A DNA stretch of 56,905 nt from Cellulosimicrobium cellulans (lineage in GTDB: Bacteria; Actinomycetota; Actinomycetes; Actinomycetales; Cellulomonadaceae), in the NCBI RefSeq assembly GCF_016921195.1, contig NZ_JAFGYF010000017.1, positions 1 to 56,905 of the forward strand. Reading direction: 5' to 3'. A program made the position numbers and the translations under genes. This document shows positions 17,453-28,400 of this stretch, one piece after another (the stretch's first letter is position 1; every line of letters starts with the position of its first letter). Below the pieces are notes generated by a model. That model saw only the letters and a list, made by a program, of their open reading frames with translations. It was not told where the DNA came from and did no database searches.

Positions 17453-18991
17453 ATGACTACCGCCGTCCCCGACGGTCGGCCCGTCGTCGAGATGACCGGG
17501 ATCTCGATCGAGTTCCCGGGCGTCAAGGCGCTCGACGGAGTCGACCTCACGCTCCGGCCCGGAGAGGTCCACGCCCTCATGGGCGAGAACGGCGCCGGCA
17601 AGTCGACGCTCATCAAGGCGCTCACCGGCGTCTACTCGATCGACTCCGGTCGCATCGTCGTCGACGGCGCCGAGCACACGTTCTCGGGCCCGGGCGAGGC
17701 CCAGGCCGCCGGCGTCTCGCCGGTGTACCAGGAGGTCAACCTCTGCGAGAACCTCTCGGTCGCCGAGAACATCATGCTCGGCCACGAGCCGCGCCGCCTC
17801 GGCGCGATCGACTGGCGTGCGACGCGTCGCCGCGCGGGCGAGATGCTCGCCCGCCTCAACCTCGACCTCGACCCGGCGTCGTCGCTCGCCTCCCACTCGC
17901 TCGCCGTGCAGCAGCTCGTCGCGATCTGCCGCGCGCTCGTCGTCGAGTGCAAGGTCCTCATCCTCGACGAGCCGACGTCCAGCCTCGACGCGGACGAGGT
18001 CGCCCAGCTCTTCGCCGTCGTGCGCCGCCTGCGCGACGAGGGCGTCGCGATCCTCTTCGTCTCGCACTTCCTCGAGCAGGTGTACGAGATCTCCGACCGC
18101 ATGACGGTCCTGCGCAACGGGAAGCTCGTCGGCGAGTACGTCACGGCCGAGCTCCCGCGCCTCGAGCTCGTCTCCAAGATGATCGGCACCTCGCTCGAGG
18201 TGCTCGAGGAGCTCGAGGAGGCACCCAAGCGCTCGGTGGCCGACCGCGAGGCGACGCCGTTCGTCCAGGCGCTCGGCGTCGGCCGCAAGGGCTCCGTGCA
18301 GCCGTTCGACCTCGACGTGTACCCGGGCGAGGTCGTCGGCCTCGCGGGCCTGCTCGGCTCGGGCCGCACGGAGCTCGCCCGGCTGCTCGCGGGCGCGGAC
18401 CGCGCCGACAGCGGCCAGGTGCGCGTCGGCGGCACGCTCGCGCGCCTGCGCACGCCGCGCAGCGCGATGCAGCGCAAGATCGCCTTCTCCTCGGAGCACC
18501 GCAAGGCCGAGGGCATCGTGGGCGACCTGACGATCCGCGAGAACATCGTGCTCGGGCTCCAGGCGGAGCGGGGCTGGGCGCGACGCCTGCCGAAGAAGCA
18601 GGTCGACGAGATCGTCGAGACGTACATGAAGGCGCTCGCGATCCGCCCCGCGAACCCGGACGCTCTCATCAAGAACCTCTCGGGCGGCAACCAGCAGAAG
18701 GTGCTCCTCGCGCGCTGGCTCGCGACGGCCCCCAAGCTGCTCATCCTCGACGAGCCGACGCGCGGCATCGACGTCGGCGCCAAGGCCGAGATCCAGAAGC
18801 TCGTGGCCCAGCTCTCGACCGAGGGCATGTCGGTCGTCTTCATCTCGGCCGAGCTCGAGGAGGTGCTGCGGCTCAGCCACCGCATCGCCGTCATGCGCGA
18901 CCGCGTCAAGGTCGCGGAGATCACCAACGACGAGGACGTCACGGTCGAGGACGTCGTCGAGCTCATCGCGAGCGGAGGGCAGGAGTCATGA
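17453..18991 (+). CDS. ytfR: YtfR-type sugar ABC transporter ATP-binding protein
   Basis: A 512-residue duplicated ATPase typical of the ribose/galactofuranose importer class. The N-terminal ABC domain has Walker A GENGAGKST and Walker B LILDEPTSSLD, with a degenerate signature (LASHSLAVQQLVAI). The C-terminal half has a degenerate Walker A (GLLGSGRTELARLL) but an intact signature (LSGGNQQK) and Walker B (LILDEPTRGID). Such asymmetry is normal in this family. The open frame extends upstream of 17453, but the ATG there starts the conserved domain; GGAAGG serves as ribosome-binding site. It overlaps the first permease gene by four bases (ATGA). Confidence 0.94.
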   Translation: MTTAVPDGRPVVEMTGISIEFPGVKALDGVDLTLRPGEVHALMGENGAGKSTLIKALTGVYSIDSGRIVVDGAEHTFSGPGEAQAAGVSPVYQEVNLCENLSVAENIMLGHEPRRLGAIDWRATRRRAGEMLARLNLDLDPASSLASHSLAVQQLVAICRALVVECKVLILDEPTSSLDADEVAQLFAVVRRLRDEGVAILFVSHFLEQVYEISDRMTVLRNGKLVGEYVTAELPRLELVSKMIGTSLEVLEELEEAPKRSVADREATPFVQALGVGRKGSVQPFDLDVYPGEVVGLAGLLGSGRTELARLLAGADRADSGQVRVGGTLARLRTPRSAMQRKIAFSSEHRKAEGIVGDLTIRENIVLGLQAERGWARRLPKKQVDEIVETYMKALAIRPANPDALIKNLSGGNQQKVLLARWLATAPKLLILDEPTRGIDVGAKAEIQKLVAQLSTEGMSVVFISAELEEVLRLSHRIAVMRDRVKVAEITNDEDVTVEDVVELIASGGQES

Positions 18992-20046
18992 GCACCACGA
19001 CACCCGCCTGGCAGCGCGCCGTCCAGCACCGGCTCTTCTGGCCGATCGTCGCGCTGGTCCTGCTGCTGGCGGTCAACACGATCAACCGGCCCAGCTTCCT
19101 GTCGGTCCGGCTCCAGGACGGCCACCTGTTCGGGTCGCTCGTCAACCTGCTGAAGAACGGGGCGCCGCTGCTGCTCGTCGCGCTCGGCATGACGCTCGTC
19201 ATCGCGACCCGCGGCATCGACCTGTCGGTCGGCGCGGTCGTCGCGATCTCCGGCGCCGTGGCGCTGAGCTTCATCGCGTCGTCGCCCTCGCCGGACAGCC
19301 TGACGACGGTCCTGGTCGCCGTCGGGATCGCGCTCGCGCTGTCCTTCGTCCTCGGCGTGTGGAACGGCTTCCTGGTCTCGGTCCTCGGGATCCAGCCCAT
19401 CATCGCGACGCTCGTGCTCATGACCGCGGGCCGCGGCGTCGCGATGCTCATCACGGGCGGTCAGATCACGACGGTCAACAGCGCGCCGTACAAGGCGATC
19501 GGCTCCGGGTTCTGGTTCGGGGTCCCCGTCGCGGTCGTGCTCGCGGGCCTGGTCTTCGCCGCGGTCGCGCTGCTCACGCGCCGCACCGCGCTCGGCATGC
19601 TCATCGAGTCCGTCGGCATCAACCCCGAGGCGAGCCGCCTCGCGGGCGTCAAGGCGCGCAGCATCATCTGGACCGTGTACGCGGTGTGCGCGCTCTTCGC
19701 GGGCCTCGCCGGCCTCATGATCTCGTCGAGCACCATGGCGGCCGACGCGAACAACGCCGGACTGTTCATCGAGCTCGACGCGATCCTCGCCGTCGTCATC
19801 GGCGGCACGTCGCTCGCGGGCGGCAAGTTCTCGCTCTCGGGCACGCTCGTCGGCGTCCTCATCATCCAGACGCTCACGCTCACGGTGACCATGCTCGGCA
19901 TCTCGCCGTCCGTCACGCCCCTGTTCAAGGCGATCGTCGTCATCGCGGTCTGCCTCGCGCAGTCCCCGAAGGTGCGCGACCTGGTCGCCGCCCGACGACG
20001 TCGCGCGGCCCCGACGGCCGCCGCGGCCGCGGAGGTGAGCGCCTGA
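18988..20046 (+). CDS. ytfT: YtfT-type sugar ABC transporter permease
   Basis: A 352-residue multi-pass membrane subunit of the importer. It carries the BPD_transp_2 family signature: GMTLVIATRGIDLSVGAVVAISGA, with about ten hydrophobic segments and VIGGTSLAGGKFSLSGTLVGVLIIQ near the end. A C-terminal Arg/Ala-rich tail is cytoplasmic. It starts by overlap with the ATPase gene, and its stop overlaps the next permease start by one base (TGATG), so translation is coupled through the operon. Confidence 0.92.
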   Translation: MSTTTPAWQRAVQHRLFWPIVALVLLLAVNTINRPSFLSVRLQDGHLFGSLVNLLKNGAPLLLVALGMTLVIATRGIDLSVGAVVAISGAVALSFIASSPSPDSLTTVLVAVGIALALSFVLGVWNGFLVSVLGIQPIIATLVLMTAGRGVAMLITGGQITTVNSAPYKAIGSGFWFGVPVAVVLAGLVFAAVALLTRRTALGMLIESVGINPEASRLAGVKARSIIWTVYAVCALFAGLAGLMISSSTMAADANNAGLFIELDAILAVVIGGTSLAGGKFSLSGTLVGVLIIQTLTLTVTMLGISPSVTPLFKAIVVIAVCLAQSPKVRDLVAARRRRAAPTAAAAAEVSA

Positions 20047-21104
20047 TGTCCGCCGTGCAGACCCCTGCCCCGACCTCGCCCCCGGACCCGCGGGGTGCCG
20101 GTTCCGCCGCTCCCGGAGGCCCGTCCATGACCGAGCGACTCACGAGCCGCGTCCGCCTCGACCGGCGCTACCTCCCGGTCCTCGGCACGTTCGCCGTGCT
20201 CGCGCTCATGCTCGTCGTGGGAGGGAGCCGGTACGAGAACTTCCTCTCGGCCCGGGTCGTCTCGAACCTGTTCATCAACAACTCGTTCCTCATCGTGCTC
20301 GCGGTCGGGATGACCTTCGTCATCCTCACGGGGGGCATCGACCTGTCGGTCGGCGCGGTCGTGGCGCTCTCGGGCATCACCACGGCGTCCCTGCTCCAGA
20401 GCGGGTGGCCGGTCGCCGTCGTGCTCCTCATCTCGGTCCTCATCGGGACCGTCCTCGGCCTCGCGGTCGGCTTGATGGTGCACGTGTTCGACATCCAACC
20501 GTTCATCGCGACGCTGGCGGCGATGTTCCTCGCGCGCGGCCTGTGCTACGTGATCTCGCTCCAGTCGATCCCGATCACGGACGAGTCGTTCGTGTCCCTC
20601 GCGGGCTGGAGCCAGCAGTTCGGCGACGGCTGGCGCATCACGACCGCGGTCATCATCGCGCTGGTGGTCGTCGCGATCGCGTTCTACGTGCTGCACTACA
20701 CGCAGTTCGGCCGCACGGTCTACGCGATCGGCGGCGGCGAGCAGTCGGCGATGCTCATGGGCCTGCCCGTCGCGCGCACCAAGGTGCTCGTGTACGTGGT
20801 GAGCGGCACGTGCGCCGGCATCGGCGGCCTGCTCTTCGCGATGTTCTCGCGGTCCGGCTACTCGCTCACCGGCGTGGGCATGGAGCTCGACGCGATCGCG
20901 GCGGTCGTGATCGGCGGCACGCTGCTCACGGGCGGGACGGGCTTCGTGCTCGGGTCCGTGCTGGGCGTGCTCGTGCTCGGTCTCATCCAGACGATCATCA
21001 CCTTCGAGGGCACGCTGAGCTCGTGGTGGACCAAGATCGTCATCGGCGTGCTGCTCCTGGTCTTCGTGATCCTGCAGCGCGTGCTGGTCGTCAGGCGGAG
21101 GTGA
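20046..21104 (+). CDS. yjfF: YjfF-type sugar ABC transporter permease
   Basis: The second, non-identical permease (352 residues) of the heterodimeric channel, as in E. coli YtfT-YjfF. The signature GMTFVILTGGIDLSVGAVVALSGI, about ten hydrophobic segments and the VIGGTLLTGGTGFVLGSVLG loop are visible. The first 27 residues are Pro/Ala-rich. MTERLTSRVRLDRRYLP (20127) could be the true start, in which case the overlap with ytfT disappears. It is the last gene of the importer operon; a long-loop hairpin follows. Confidence 0.91.
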   Translation: MSAVQTPAPTSPPDPRGAGSAAPGGPSMTERLTSRVRLDRRYLPVLGTFAVLALMLVVGGSRYENFLSARVVSNLFINNSFLIVLAVGMTFVILTGGIDLSVGAVVALSGITTASLLQSGWPVAVVLLISVLIGTVLGLAVGLMVHVFDIQPFIATLAAMFLARGLCYVISLQSIPITDESFVSLAGWSQQFGDGWRITTAVIIALVVVAIAFYVLHYTQFGRTVYAIGGGEQSAMLMGLPVARTKVLVYVVSGTCAGIGGLLFAMFSRSGYSLTGVGMELDAIAAVVIGGTLLTGGTGFVLGSVLGVLVLGLIQTIITFEGTLSSWWTKIVIGVLLLVFVILQRVLVVRRR

Positions 21105-21110
21105 GCCGGC

Positions 21111-21164
21111 GGTGCCGGGCCGCCCTGCGACGTCGTGCGACGTCGTGCGGGTGAGGCCCGGCAC
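21111..21164 (+). terminator. Hairpin after the importer operon
   Basis: An 11-bp perfect stem (GGTGCCGGGCC at 21111-21121 with its complement at 21154-21164) surrounds a loop that contains a 10-bp direct repeat of GACGTCGTGC. It starts six bases after the yjfF stop and plausibly ends the operon. Confidence 0.5.
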
Positions 21165-21276
21165 CGCGGCCGTCTGCCCGGGCGTCGCGCCCGGGGATCA
21201 CCGGAGCTGGGCGGGGGCCGGCACCCCTGGGTCGGCCGGGCGCGTGCCCGGGCGACGGAGTGTCACGACACGACCC

Positions 21277-21331
21277 TTGTCGAATGTGAGCGTTCACACT
21301 AGGCTCGGTCACGATCCTGTTAACGCTCACA
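21277..21331 (+). promoter_or_regulatory. GH51 promoter with two LacI-type operators
   Basis: A -35-like TTGTCG (21277-21282) and a -10-like TAGGCT (21300-21305) are 17 nt apart. The operator TGTGAGCGTTCACA (21285-21298), a perfect palindrome, fills the spacer. A second operator, TGTTAACGCTCACA (21318-21331), lies just downstream. The pair is 33 nt apart and 39 nt before the GH51 start codon. This is the best operator pair in the window. Confidence 0.7.
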
Positions 21332-21369
21332 CGCAATGGTGCGTGTCTCTCGACGAAGAGAGGAAGCCC

Positions 21370-24300
21370 ATGGATACGTCCCTTCACCCTCCACGGCCCG
21401 GAACGGCGTGCCGCCGACGTGCGGTCGCGCTCGCGCTCGTGGCCGGCATGGTCGGCACCGTCGCGCTCGCGACGTCCCTGCCCGCCTCCGCCGCGGAGCC
21501 CGACCTGCCCGACGGCGCGCGGGTCGACACGTTCGACGGCGCCGCGCTCGACGCGGACTGGACCGTCGTCAACCCCGTCCCCGAGGCGCTCGCCGTCTCC
21601 GGCGGGGCGCTGCGGCTCACGTCCCAGCCGGGCGACACCTACCAGGACGCGAACAGCGCCAAGAACGTCGTCCTGCTCGACGTGCCCGCCGGCGACTTCA
21701 CCGTCGTCACCCGGCTCGAGGCGCCCGTCGCCTCCGTCTACCAGGGCGCGGGGCTCATCGCGTGGCAGGACATGGACAACTACGTCCGCTCCGGCCTGAC
21801 GTTCGTGGGCGACCTGTCGCCCTCGGGCCGCGCGATCGAGAACGACGTCGAGACCGGCGGCGTCTTCTCCGCGGCCGCGTTCACCGACCGCCCGGGGTCG
21901 ACGGGCGAGACGCTACGCATGCAGCGCACGGGCGACACCGTCACCACGTCCTACTGGGACGGCACCGCGTGGCAGCCGGCGGGCTCCGTCACGGTCGACT
22001 TCCCGACCACGCAGGTCGGTCTCTACGCGCTCGCCGCGCAGGACGGCGCGGCGCACACCGCGGTGTTCGACTACGTCGCGCTCGAGACCGCCGAGGGCGC
22101 CGACCAGGTCCCCGACGGCGCGTTCACGCTCGTGGGCCCGGGTGAGGCGCGGTACCTCGTGGCGGCCGACGACGGCCTCGCTCTCGACGACGAGCGCCCC
22201 GCGACGACGGTCGCGCTCGACGCGACGGCGGTCGACGGCGCCGAGGGCGCGTCCCCGGTGACGCTCGCCGTCGGCGGCCGGCCCGTCGTCGTCTCCGGCT
22301 CGTCCCGGCTCTCCCTCGGAGCCGCGGGCGAGGAGGCCGCCGCGCTGCGGCTCACCGACGCGGGTGGCGGCAAGGTCTGGCTGCGCAGCGCGGCGGACCC
22401 CGGGCTGTACGCCGGCGTGCGTGCGTCCGACGGCGCGCTCGTGCTCGGCCCGCGCGAGGCAGCCACGAAGCTCAGGATCACGCCCGCCACGAGCGCGGAC
22501 CACGAGATCACCGTGGACCTCGCCGGCGAGCGCACCGAGATGAGCGACGAGCTGTACGGCATCTTCTACGAGGACATCAACTATGCGGCCGACGGCGGCC
22601 TGTACGCCGAGCTCGTGCGCAACCGGTCGTTCGAGTTCAACAACCAGGACAACGGGTCCTTCACCGGCCTCACCGCGTGGAGCACCGCGAACAGGGGCGG
22701 GGCCACGGCGACGACGCAGGTCGTGAACGACGCCGGGCGGCTCAACGCGACGAACCGCAGCTATCTCGCCCTCACGACGACCGCCGCGGGCGCCGGGTGC
22801 GCAACGCCGGATACAACACGGGCCTGTTCGTCGAGGAGGGGGAGTCGTACGACTTCTCCGTCTGGGCGCGGTCGGCGACGGCGCAGACCGTCACCGTGCG
22901 CGTCGAGGACGCTGCCGGGACCACGGCGTACGCGTCCGGCCAGGTCGCGGTCGACGGCTCGAACGCGTGGAAGAAGTACGACGTCACGCTCACCGCGACC
23001 GGCACGACGAACGCCGGGCGCCTCGCGCTCCTCTCCGGCGCGGCGGGCACGCTCGCTCTCGACCAGGTCTCGCTCTTCCCGCAGGACACGTGGGTCGGCC
23101 CGGTGAACGGGAAGTCCGTGCTCCGCAAGGACCTCGCGGAGAAGATCGACGCGCTCGACCCGCAGTTCCTGCGCTTCCCCGGCGGTTGCGTGACGAACGT
23201 CGGCACGTTCCGCTCGTACGAGGAGTCGGGCTTCACCGACCGTCGCCGCACGTACCAGTGGAAGGAGACGATCGGCCCGGTCGAGGAGCGCGCGACCAAC
23301 TGGAACTTCTGGGGCTACAACCAGTCGTACGGCATCGGGTACCTCGAGTACTTCCTCTTCGCCGAGGACCTCGGCGCGACGCCGCTGCCCGTGGTGTCGG
23401 TCGGCGCCAACGGCTGCGGCAGCACCATCCCCGAGATGAAGGACCCCGCGCAGATCCAGCGCTGGGTCGACGACACGGTCGACCTCATCGAGTTCGCGAA
23501 CGGCGACGTCACGACCGAGTGGGGCGCCGTGCGCGCCGAGCTGGGCCACCCCGAGCCGTTCGGCCTGAAGTACATCGGGCTCGGCAACGAGGAGAACACG
23601 AAGACGTTCGAGGCCAACTTCCCGGCGTTCCGCGACGCGATCGCGGCCGCCTACCCGGACATCCAGATCATCTCGAACTCCGGCCCGGACGACGCCGGAC
23701 AGCGCTTCGACGAGCTCTGGGAGTTCAACCGCGAGCAGGACGTCGACCTCGTCGACGAGCACTACTACAACGACCCGCAGTGGTTCCTCGAGAACGACGA
23801 GCGCTACGACTCCTACGACCGCGAGGGGCCGCACGTGTTCCTCGGCGAGTACGCGTCGCGCGGCAACACGTTCGCCAACGCGCTCGCGGAGGCGTCGTTC
23901 ATGACCGGTCTGGAGCGCAACTCCGACGTCGTCCGGCTCGCGTCGTACGCACCGCTCCTCGCCAACGAGTCGTACGTCCAGTGGTCGCCCGACGCGATCT
24001 GGTTCGACAACGACGAGTCGTGGGGCTCGGTGAACTACTACGTCCAGCAGCTGTTCTCCGCGAACGCCGGTGACGAGGTGGTGCCCAGCACGCACTCCGG
24101 CCCGGTGCCGGCCGACGCGACGGTCGACGGCGGCGTGTTCCTCTCCACGTGGAACACGGCCGCGCAGTACGACAACGTCCGCGTGACCGACAACGCGAGC
24201 GGCGAGGTGCTCTTCTCGGACGACTTCGAGTCCGGCGCCGACCGGTGGGAGCCGCAGGCCGGCACGTGGGCCGCGCAGGACGGCGCCTACGTGCAGTCGG

Positions 24301-25241
24301 CGACGAACGTCACCGACGCCCGGTCGATCGTCGCCGGTGCGTACGCGAAGGACTGGTCGAGCTACACGCTCGAGCTCGACGCGCGCAAGACCTCCGGCGC
24401 CGAGGGCTTCCTCGTCGGCTTCGCCGCGGGCGGCCCGAACGACTACTACTGGTGGAACCTCGGCGGTTGGAACAACACCCGCCAGGCCCTCCAGCGCGCG
24501 TCGGGCGGGAGCGCCAACGAGGTGAAGGCCGTCGAGAACCACAGCATCGAGGCCGGCCAGCCGTACCACGTCAAGGTCGTCGTCGAGGGCTCGACCATCG
24601 AGCTCTACCTCGACGGCGAGCTCCAGATGTCCTACGAGCAGCCGTCGACCAAGTCGCTCTACCAGGTCGTCACGCGCGACGACGACACGGGCGACGTCGT
24701 CGTCAAGGTCGTCAACCCGACGGCGACCGCGGCCCGCACGCAGGTGCACGTCGAGGGTTCCGAGGGCATCGCGTCCGAGGCGACGGTCACGGAGATGGTG
24801 GGCGCGCCGTCGGACACCAACACCAAGGCCGACCCCGAGCGGGTCGTCCCGGTGGAGCGGACGTTGTCGGGCGTCGGCGAGGAGTTCTCCTACGAGTTCC
24901 CCGCGCACTCGATCACGTTCGTCCGGCTGCACGCGTCCGACGCGGCGCCCGAGCTCGACCTCGCGGTCGAGGCCTCGCCGCGCTGCCTCGCGGGCAGGGC
25001 GTACGTCGCCGTGCGCGCGACGAACGGCGAGGACGTCCCGGTCTCGGTGACGCTCGCGACGCCGTTCGGGCAGAAGGCGTTCGCGGACGTGGCGCCCGGC
25101 AAGAACGCGTACCAGTCGTTCGCGGCGCGCGCGACGTCGGCCCCGGCCGGCACCGCGACCGTCACGGGCACGGCGGTGGTCGACGGTGAGCAGGTCACCG
25201 CGACCCTCGACGTCCCCTACGACGCGCTCGACTGCGGCTGA
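21370..25241 (+). pseudogene. Secreted GH51 alpha-L-arabinofuranosidase, frameshifted as given
   Basis: A large exported exo-arabinofuranosidase broken by one base. The first frame (ATG 21370, after GAGAGGAAG) runs to about 22797. The second carries the rest, and adding one G to the GGG at 22795-22797 joins them as AAGAGVRNAGYNT, restoring 1290 residues. Domains: signal peptide (to about 42), a jelly-roll like the GH43-associated C2 domain (about 45-245), a beta-trefoil-like stretch, then the GH51 region beginning EMSDELYGIFYEDINYA, with a CBM4-9-like domain interrupting it. The acid/base Glu is in GLGNEENTKTF (about 740) and the nucleophile Glu in FLGEYASRG (about 826). A LamG-like domain (LFSDDFESGADRW on) is inserted in the C-terminal sandwich. 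The shared C-terminal module ends the protein. Intact domains on both sides favour a sequencing error over true decay. Confidence 0.85.
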
Positions 25242-25320
25242 CCCGGCGAGGGAGGACCTCTGGTCGCGGGGGAGAGGCCTCGAGCCCTACCTCGCGACCG
25301 CCGGTCCTCCTTCGCGAGTG
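25242..25320. repeat. 21-bp-period repeat, inverted array (diverged)
   Basis: Directly after the GH51 stop, two units in one orientation (CGGCGAGGGAGGACCTCTGG, then CGCGGGGGAGAGGCCTCGAG) face two in the other (CCTACCTCGCGACCGCCGGT, then CTCCTTCGCGAG). The copies are degenerate but keep the 21-nt spacing and inverted layout seen at 40531. Confidence 0.55.
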
Positions 25321-25328
25321 CCTGCTTC

Positions 25329-25386
25329 CCTCGTGGCCGGTCCGGCGGGCCACGAGGGCGCGGCCCGCGCGTCGTGCGCGGGCCGC
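25329..25386 (+). terminator. Tandem hairpins after GH51
   Basis: Two perfect stems lie in tandem: 10 bp (CCTCGTGGCC with its complement, 25329-25357) and 11 bp (GCGGCCCGCGC with its complement, 25360-25386). They are about 90 nt past the GH51 stop and about 100 nt before the next gene, consistent with intrinsic termination without a T-tract. Confidence 0.65.
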
Positions 25387-25481
25387 TCTCGCACGACCGC
25401 GCGACGACGCCGTCGCGTGACCACCTGTTCGACCTCCCACACGCGGGCGACGACGCCCGCGCGCGACCCTGAGGAGCAACG

Positions 25482-28400
25482 ATGCACCCCCGACCGACCG
25501 ACGGCGTCCGCCGTCGACCCGGCGGCGCGACCCGGCTGGCCGCCGTGGCGGCCGCCGCCGCGCTCGCCCTGACCACGTGGGCGCCGTCCGCCGTCGCGGC
25601 CGACGCGCTGCCCGCGCCCGTCCTCGACCTCGCGTTCGACGGCGACGTCGCCGACTCCGGCGCGCTCGCCCACCCCGTGACGCTGAAGGGCCACGACGGC
25701 TCGCCGCCCACCGGTTACTCGTACGTCGACGGGGTCGACGGGAGAGGGCAGGCGCTGCGCCTCGCCGGGAGCACGTACCTCGACCTCGGCACCTCCACCG
25801 CGCTGCAGCCCGAGGACCTCACGCTCTCGTTCTGGGTGGAGCCCAGCGGGAGGCTGTCGGGCGAGCACGTCATCACGTGGAACAAGCGCGCGTACAACTC
25901 GGACGGCTGGTACCTGTCGAGCGAGTCGGACACCGTGCCGCTCGCCCTGTCCGTCGGGCCGGCGTCGGGCCAGCCGTACAAGGTGCGGGTGGCCAGCTCC
26001 GACCGCGCGGCGTTCTTCCCCGCGGACGAGTGGACGCACGTCGTCGTCACGTACGACCACGCGACCAAGGACGTCGCGTTCTACCGCAACGGCGAGAAGG
26101 TGCCGTCCACGGTCGCGAACGCCGTCGGCGGCGACGCGACCGGCGTGCTGGGCTCGGACCCGGCGCTGCCCAAGACGATCGGGTTCAACGGGCCGGAGTA
26201 CAACGGGGCCTACCTCAAGGCGGCGCTCGACGACTACCGCGTGTACGACGCCGTCGCCGGCCTCGGCGACGTCGTGGGGCTCTACGAGGAGAGCGGGCGC
26301 ACGGTCGACCGCGACGCCATCGCGCAGGACGACGCCGACGCGCTGTCGCTGCCCGAGCGCGCGACCGTCGCGCTCGTGCTGCCGACGACGGGCTCGCGCG
26401 GGTCGACCGTGACGTGGCGGTCGTCGCACCCGGAGGTGGTCGCGACCGACGGGACCGTGGTCCGGCCGGCGATCGGCGAGGACGACGCGCACGTGACGCT
26501 CACGGCGACGGTGCGCTACCTCGACGGGGAGCCCGTGACGCGCGACCTCGAGGTCGTCGTGCCCGCGCTCGTCGACGAGACGCCGCTCGAGGACACGGCG
26601 CTGCCGTCGGTGCTGCTCTCGGACGACTTCCTCCAGAACGCCGCGGCGAAGGAGCACGAGTACCTGCTGAGCCTCGACTCCGAGACGTTCCTCTACGAGT
26701 TCTACAAGGTCGGCGGGCTCACCCCGACGACGCCGGCGGGCTACGGCGGCTGGGAGCGCAGCAACGCCGTGAACTTCCGCGGCCACGCGTTCGGCCACTA
26801 CATGTCCGCGCTCGCCATGTCGTGGTCGTCGACGCAGGACCCGGCGACCAAGGACGCGCTGTTCACCGAGATCGAGGAGGCGGTCGGGGGGCTCTCGCGC
26901 GTGCAGGACGCCTACGCGGCGGCCCACCCCGGTTCCGCGGGGTACGTGTCCGCGTTCCGCGAGTCGATCCTCGACCAGGTGCAGGGCACCGGGACGTCGG
27001 ACGAGAACGTCATCGTGCCCTGGTACAACCTCCACAAGGTGCTCGCGGGGCTGCTCGACGTCGCCGAGTACGTGGACGGGCCGGTCGGGGACCAGGCGCT
27101 CGCCGTCGCGACGGAGTTCGGCCTGTACGTGGAGGGACGCGTCTCGAAGCTGCCGAGCACCGACGTCATGCTGCGCACCGAGTACGGCGGCATGAACGAG
27201 GCGCTGTACGAGCTGTTCGACCTCACGGGCGACGTGCGCATCAAGGAGGCGGCCGAGGCGTTCGACGAGGTCGCGTTCTTCCGCCAGCTCGCCGCGGGCC
27301 ACGACGTGCTCCCGGGCAAGCACGCCAACACGCAGATCCCCAAGCTGCTCGGCGCGCTCAAGCGCTACCGCGTGTTCACGCAGAACCCCGAGTACTACGA
27401 CCTGCTCACCCCGGCGGAGAAGGACGAGCTGCCGATGTACCTCGCGGCGGCGGAGAACTTCTTCGACATCGTCGTGCGCGACCACACGTACGTCACCGGG
27501 GCCAACAGCCAGGCGGAGCACTTCCACGCACCCGGCTCGCTGCACGAGCACGCGGCCGAGCAGGGCACGGCGCGCAACGCCGAGACGGCCGAGACGTGCA
27601 ACGAGTACAACATGCTCAAGCTCGCGCGCGAGCTGTTCAAGCTGAGCAAGGACGTGCGGTACGCGGACTACTACGAGAACGCGTTCATCAACACGATCCT
27701 CGCGTCGCAGAACCCCGAGACCGGGACGACGACGTACTTCAACCCCATGGCCTCGGGCTACCACCGCGTGTACAACCTGCCGTTCACCGAGTTCTGGTGC
27801 TGCACCGGCACGGGCATGGAGAACTTCTCCAAGCTCGGTGACTCGATCTACTTCACCGGGCAGGGCTCCGTGTGGGTCAACATGTTCTTCTCCTCGACGG
27901 TCGAGCACGCGGAGCAGAACCTGCGGCTCACGCAGGAGGCGAACCTGCCGAACGAGGACACGGTGACCTTCCGTGTCGACGCGCTCGAGGGCGGTGCGGT
28001 CGCCGAGGGCGCGACCCTGCGCCTGCGCGTGCCGTCGTGGATCGCCGGCGACCCGGGCGTCGAGGTGAACGGCGCCGCCGTCGAGCCGCACGTGTCGCGC
28101 GGGTACGTCGTGCTGCCCGTCGCCGCGGGCGACGTCGTCCGGTACACGATGCCGATGGCGGCGTCCGTCGTGGACACCCCCGACAACCCGTACTTCGTCG
28201 CCTTCCGGTACGGGCCGGTCGTCCTGTCGGCGGACCTCGGCGAGGTGCCGGAGCCGGCGTCGCAGAGCACGGGCATCCTCGTGCGCTCGTCGACGCGCGA
28301 TGCCGACGCGCAGACCACCATCACCGCCGCCGGCATGGGCGCGGACGAGTGGAAGGAGCGCATCACCGAGAACCTGGTGCGCGTCGAGGACGACGCGGAC

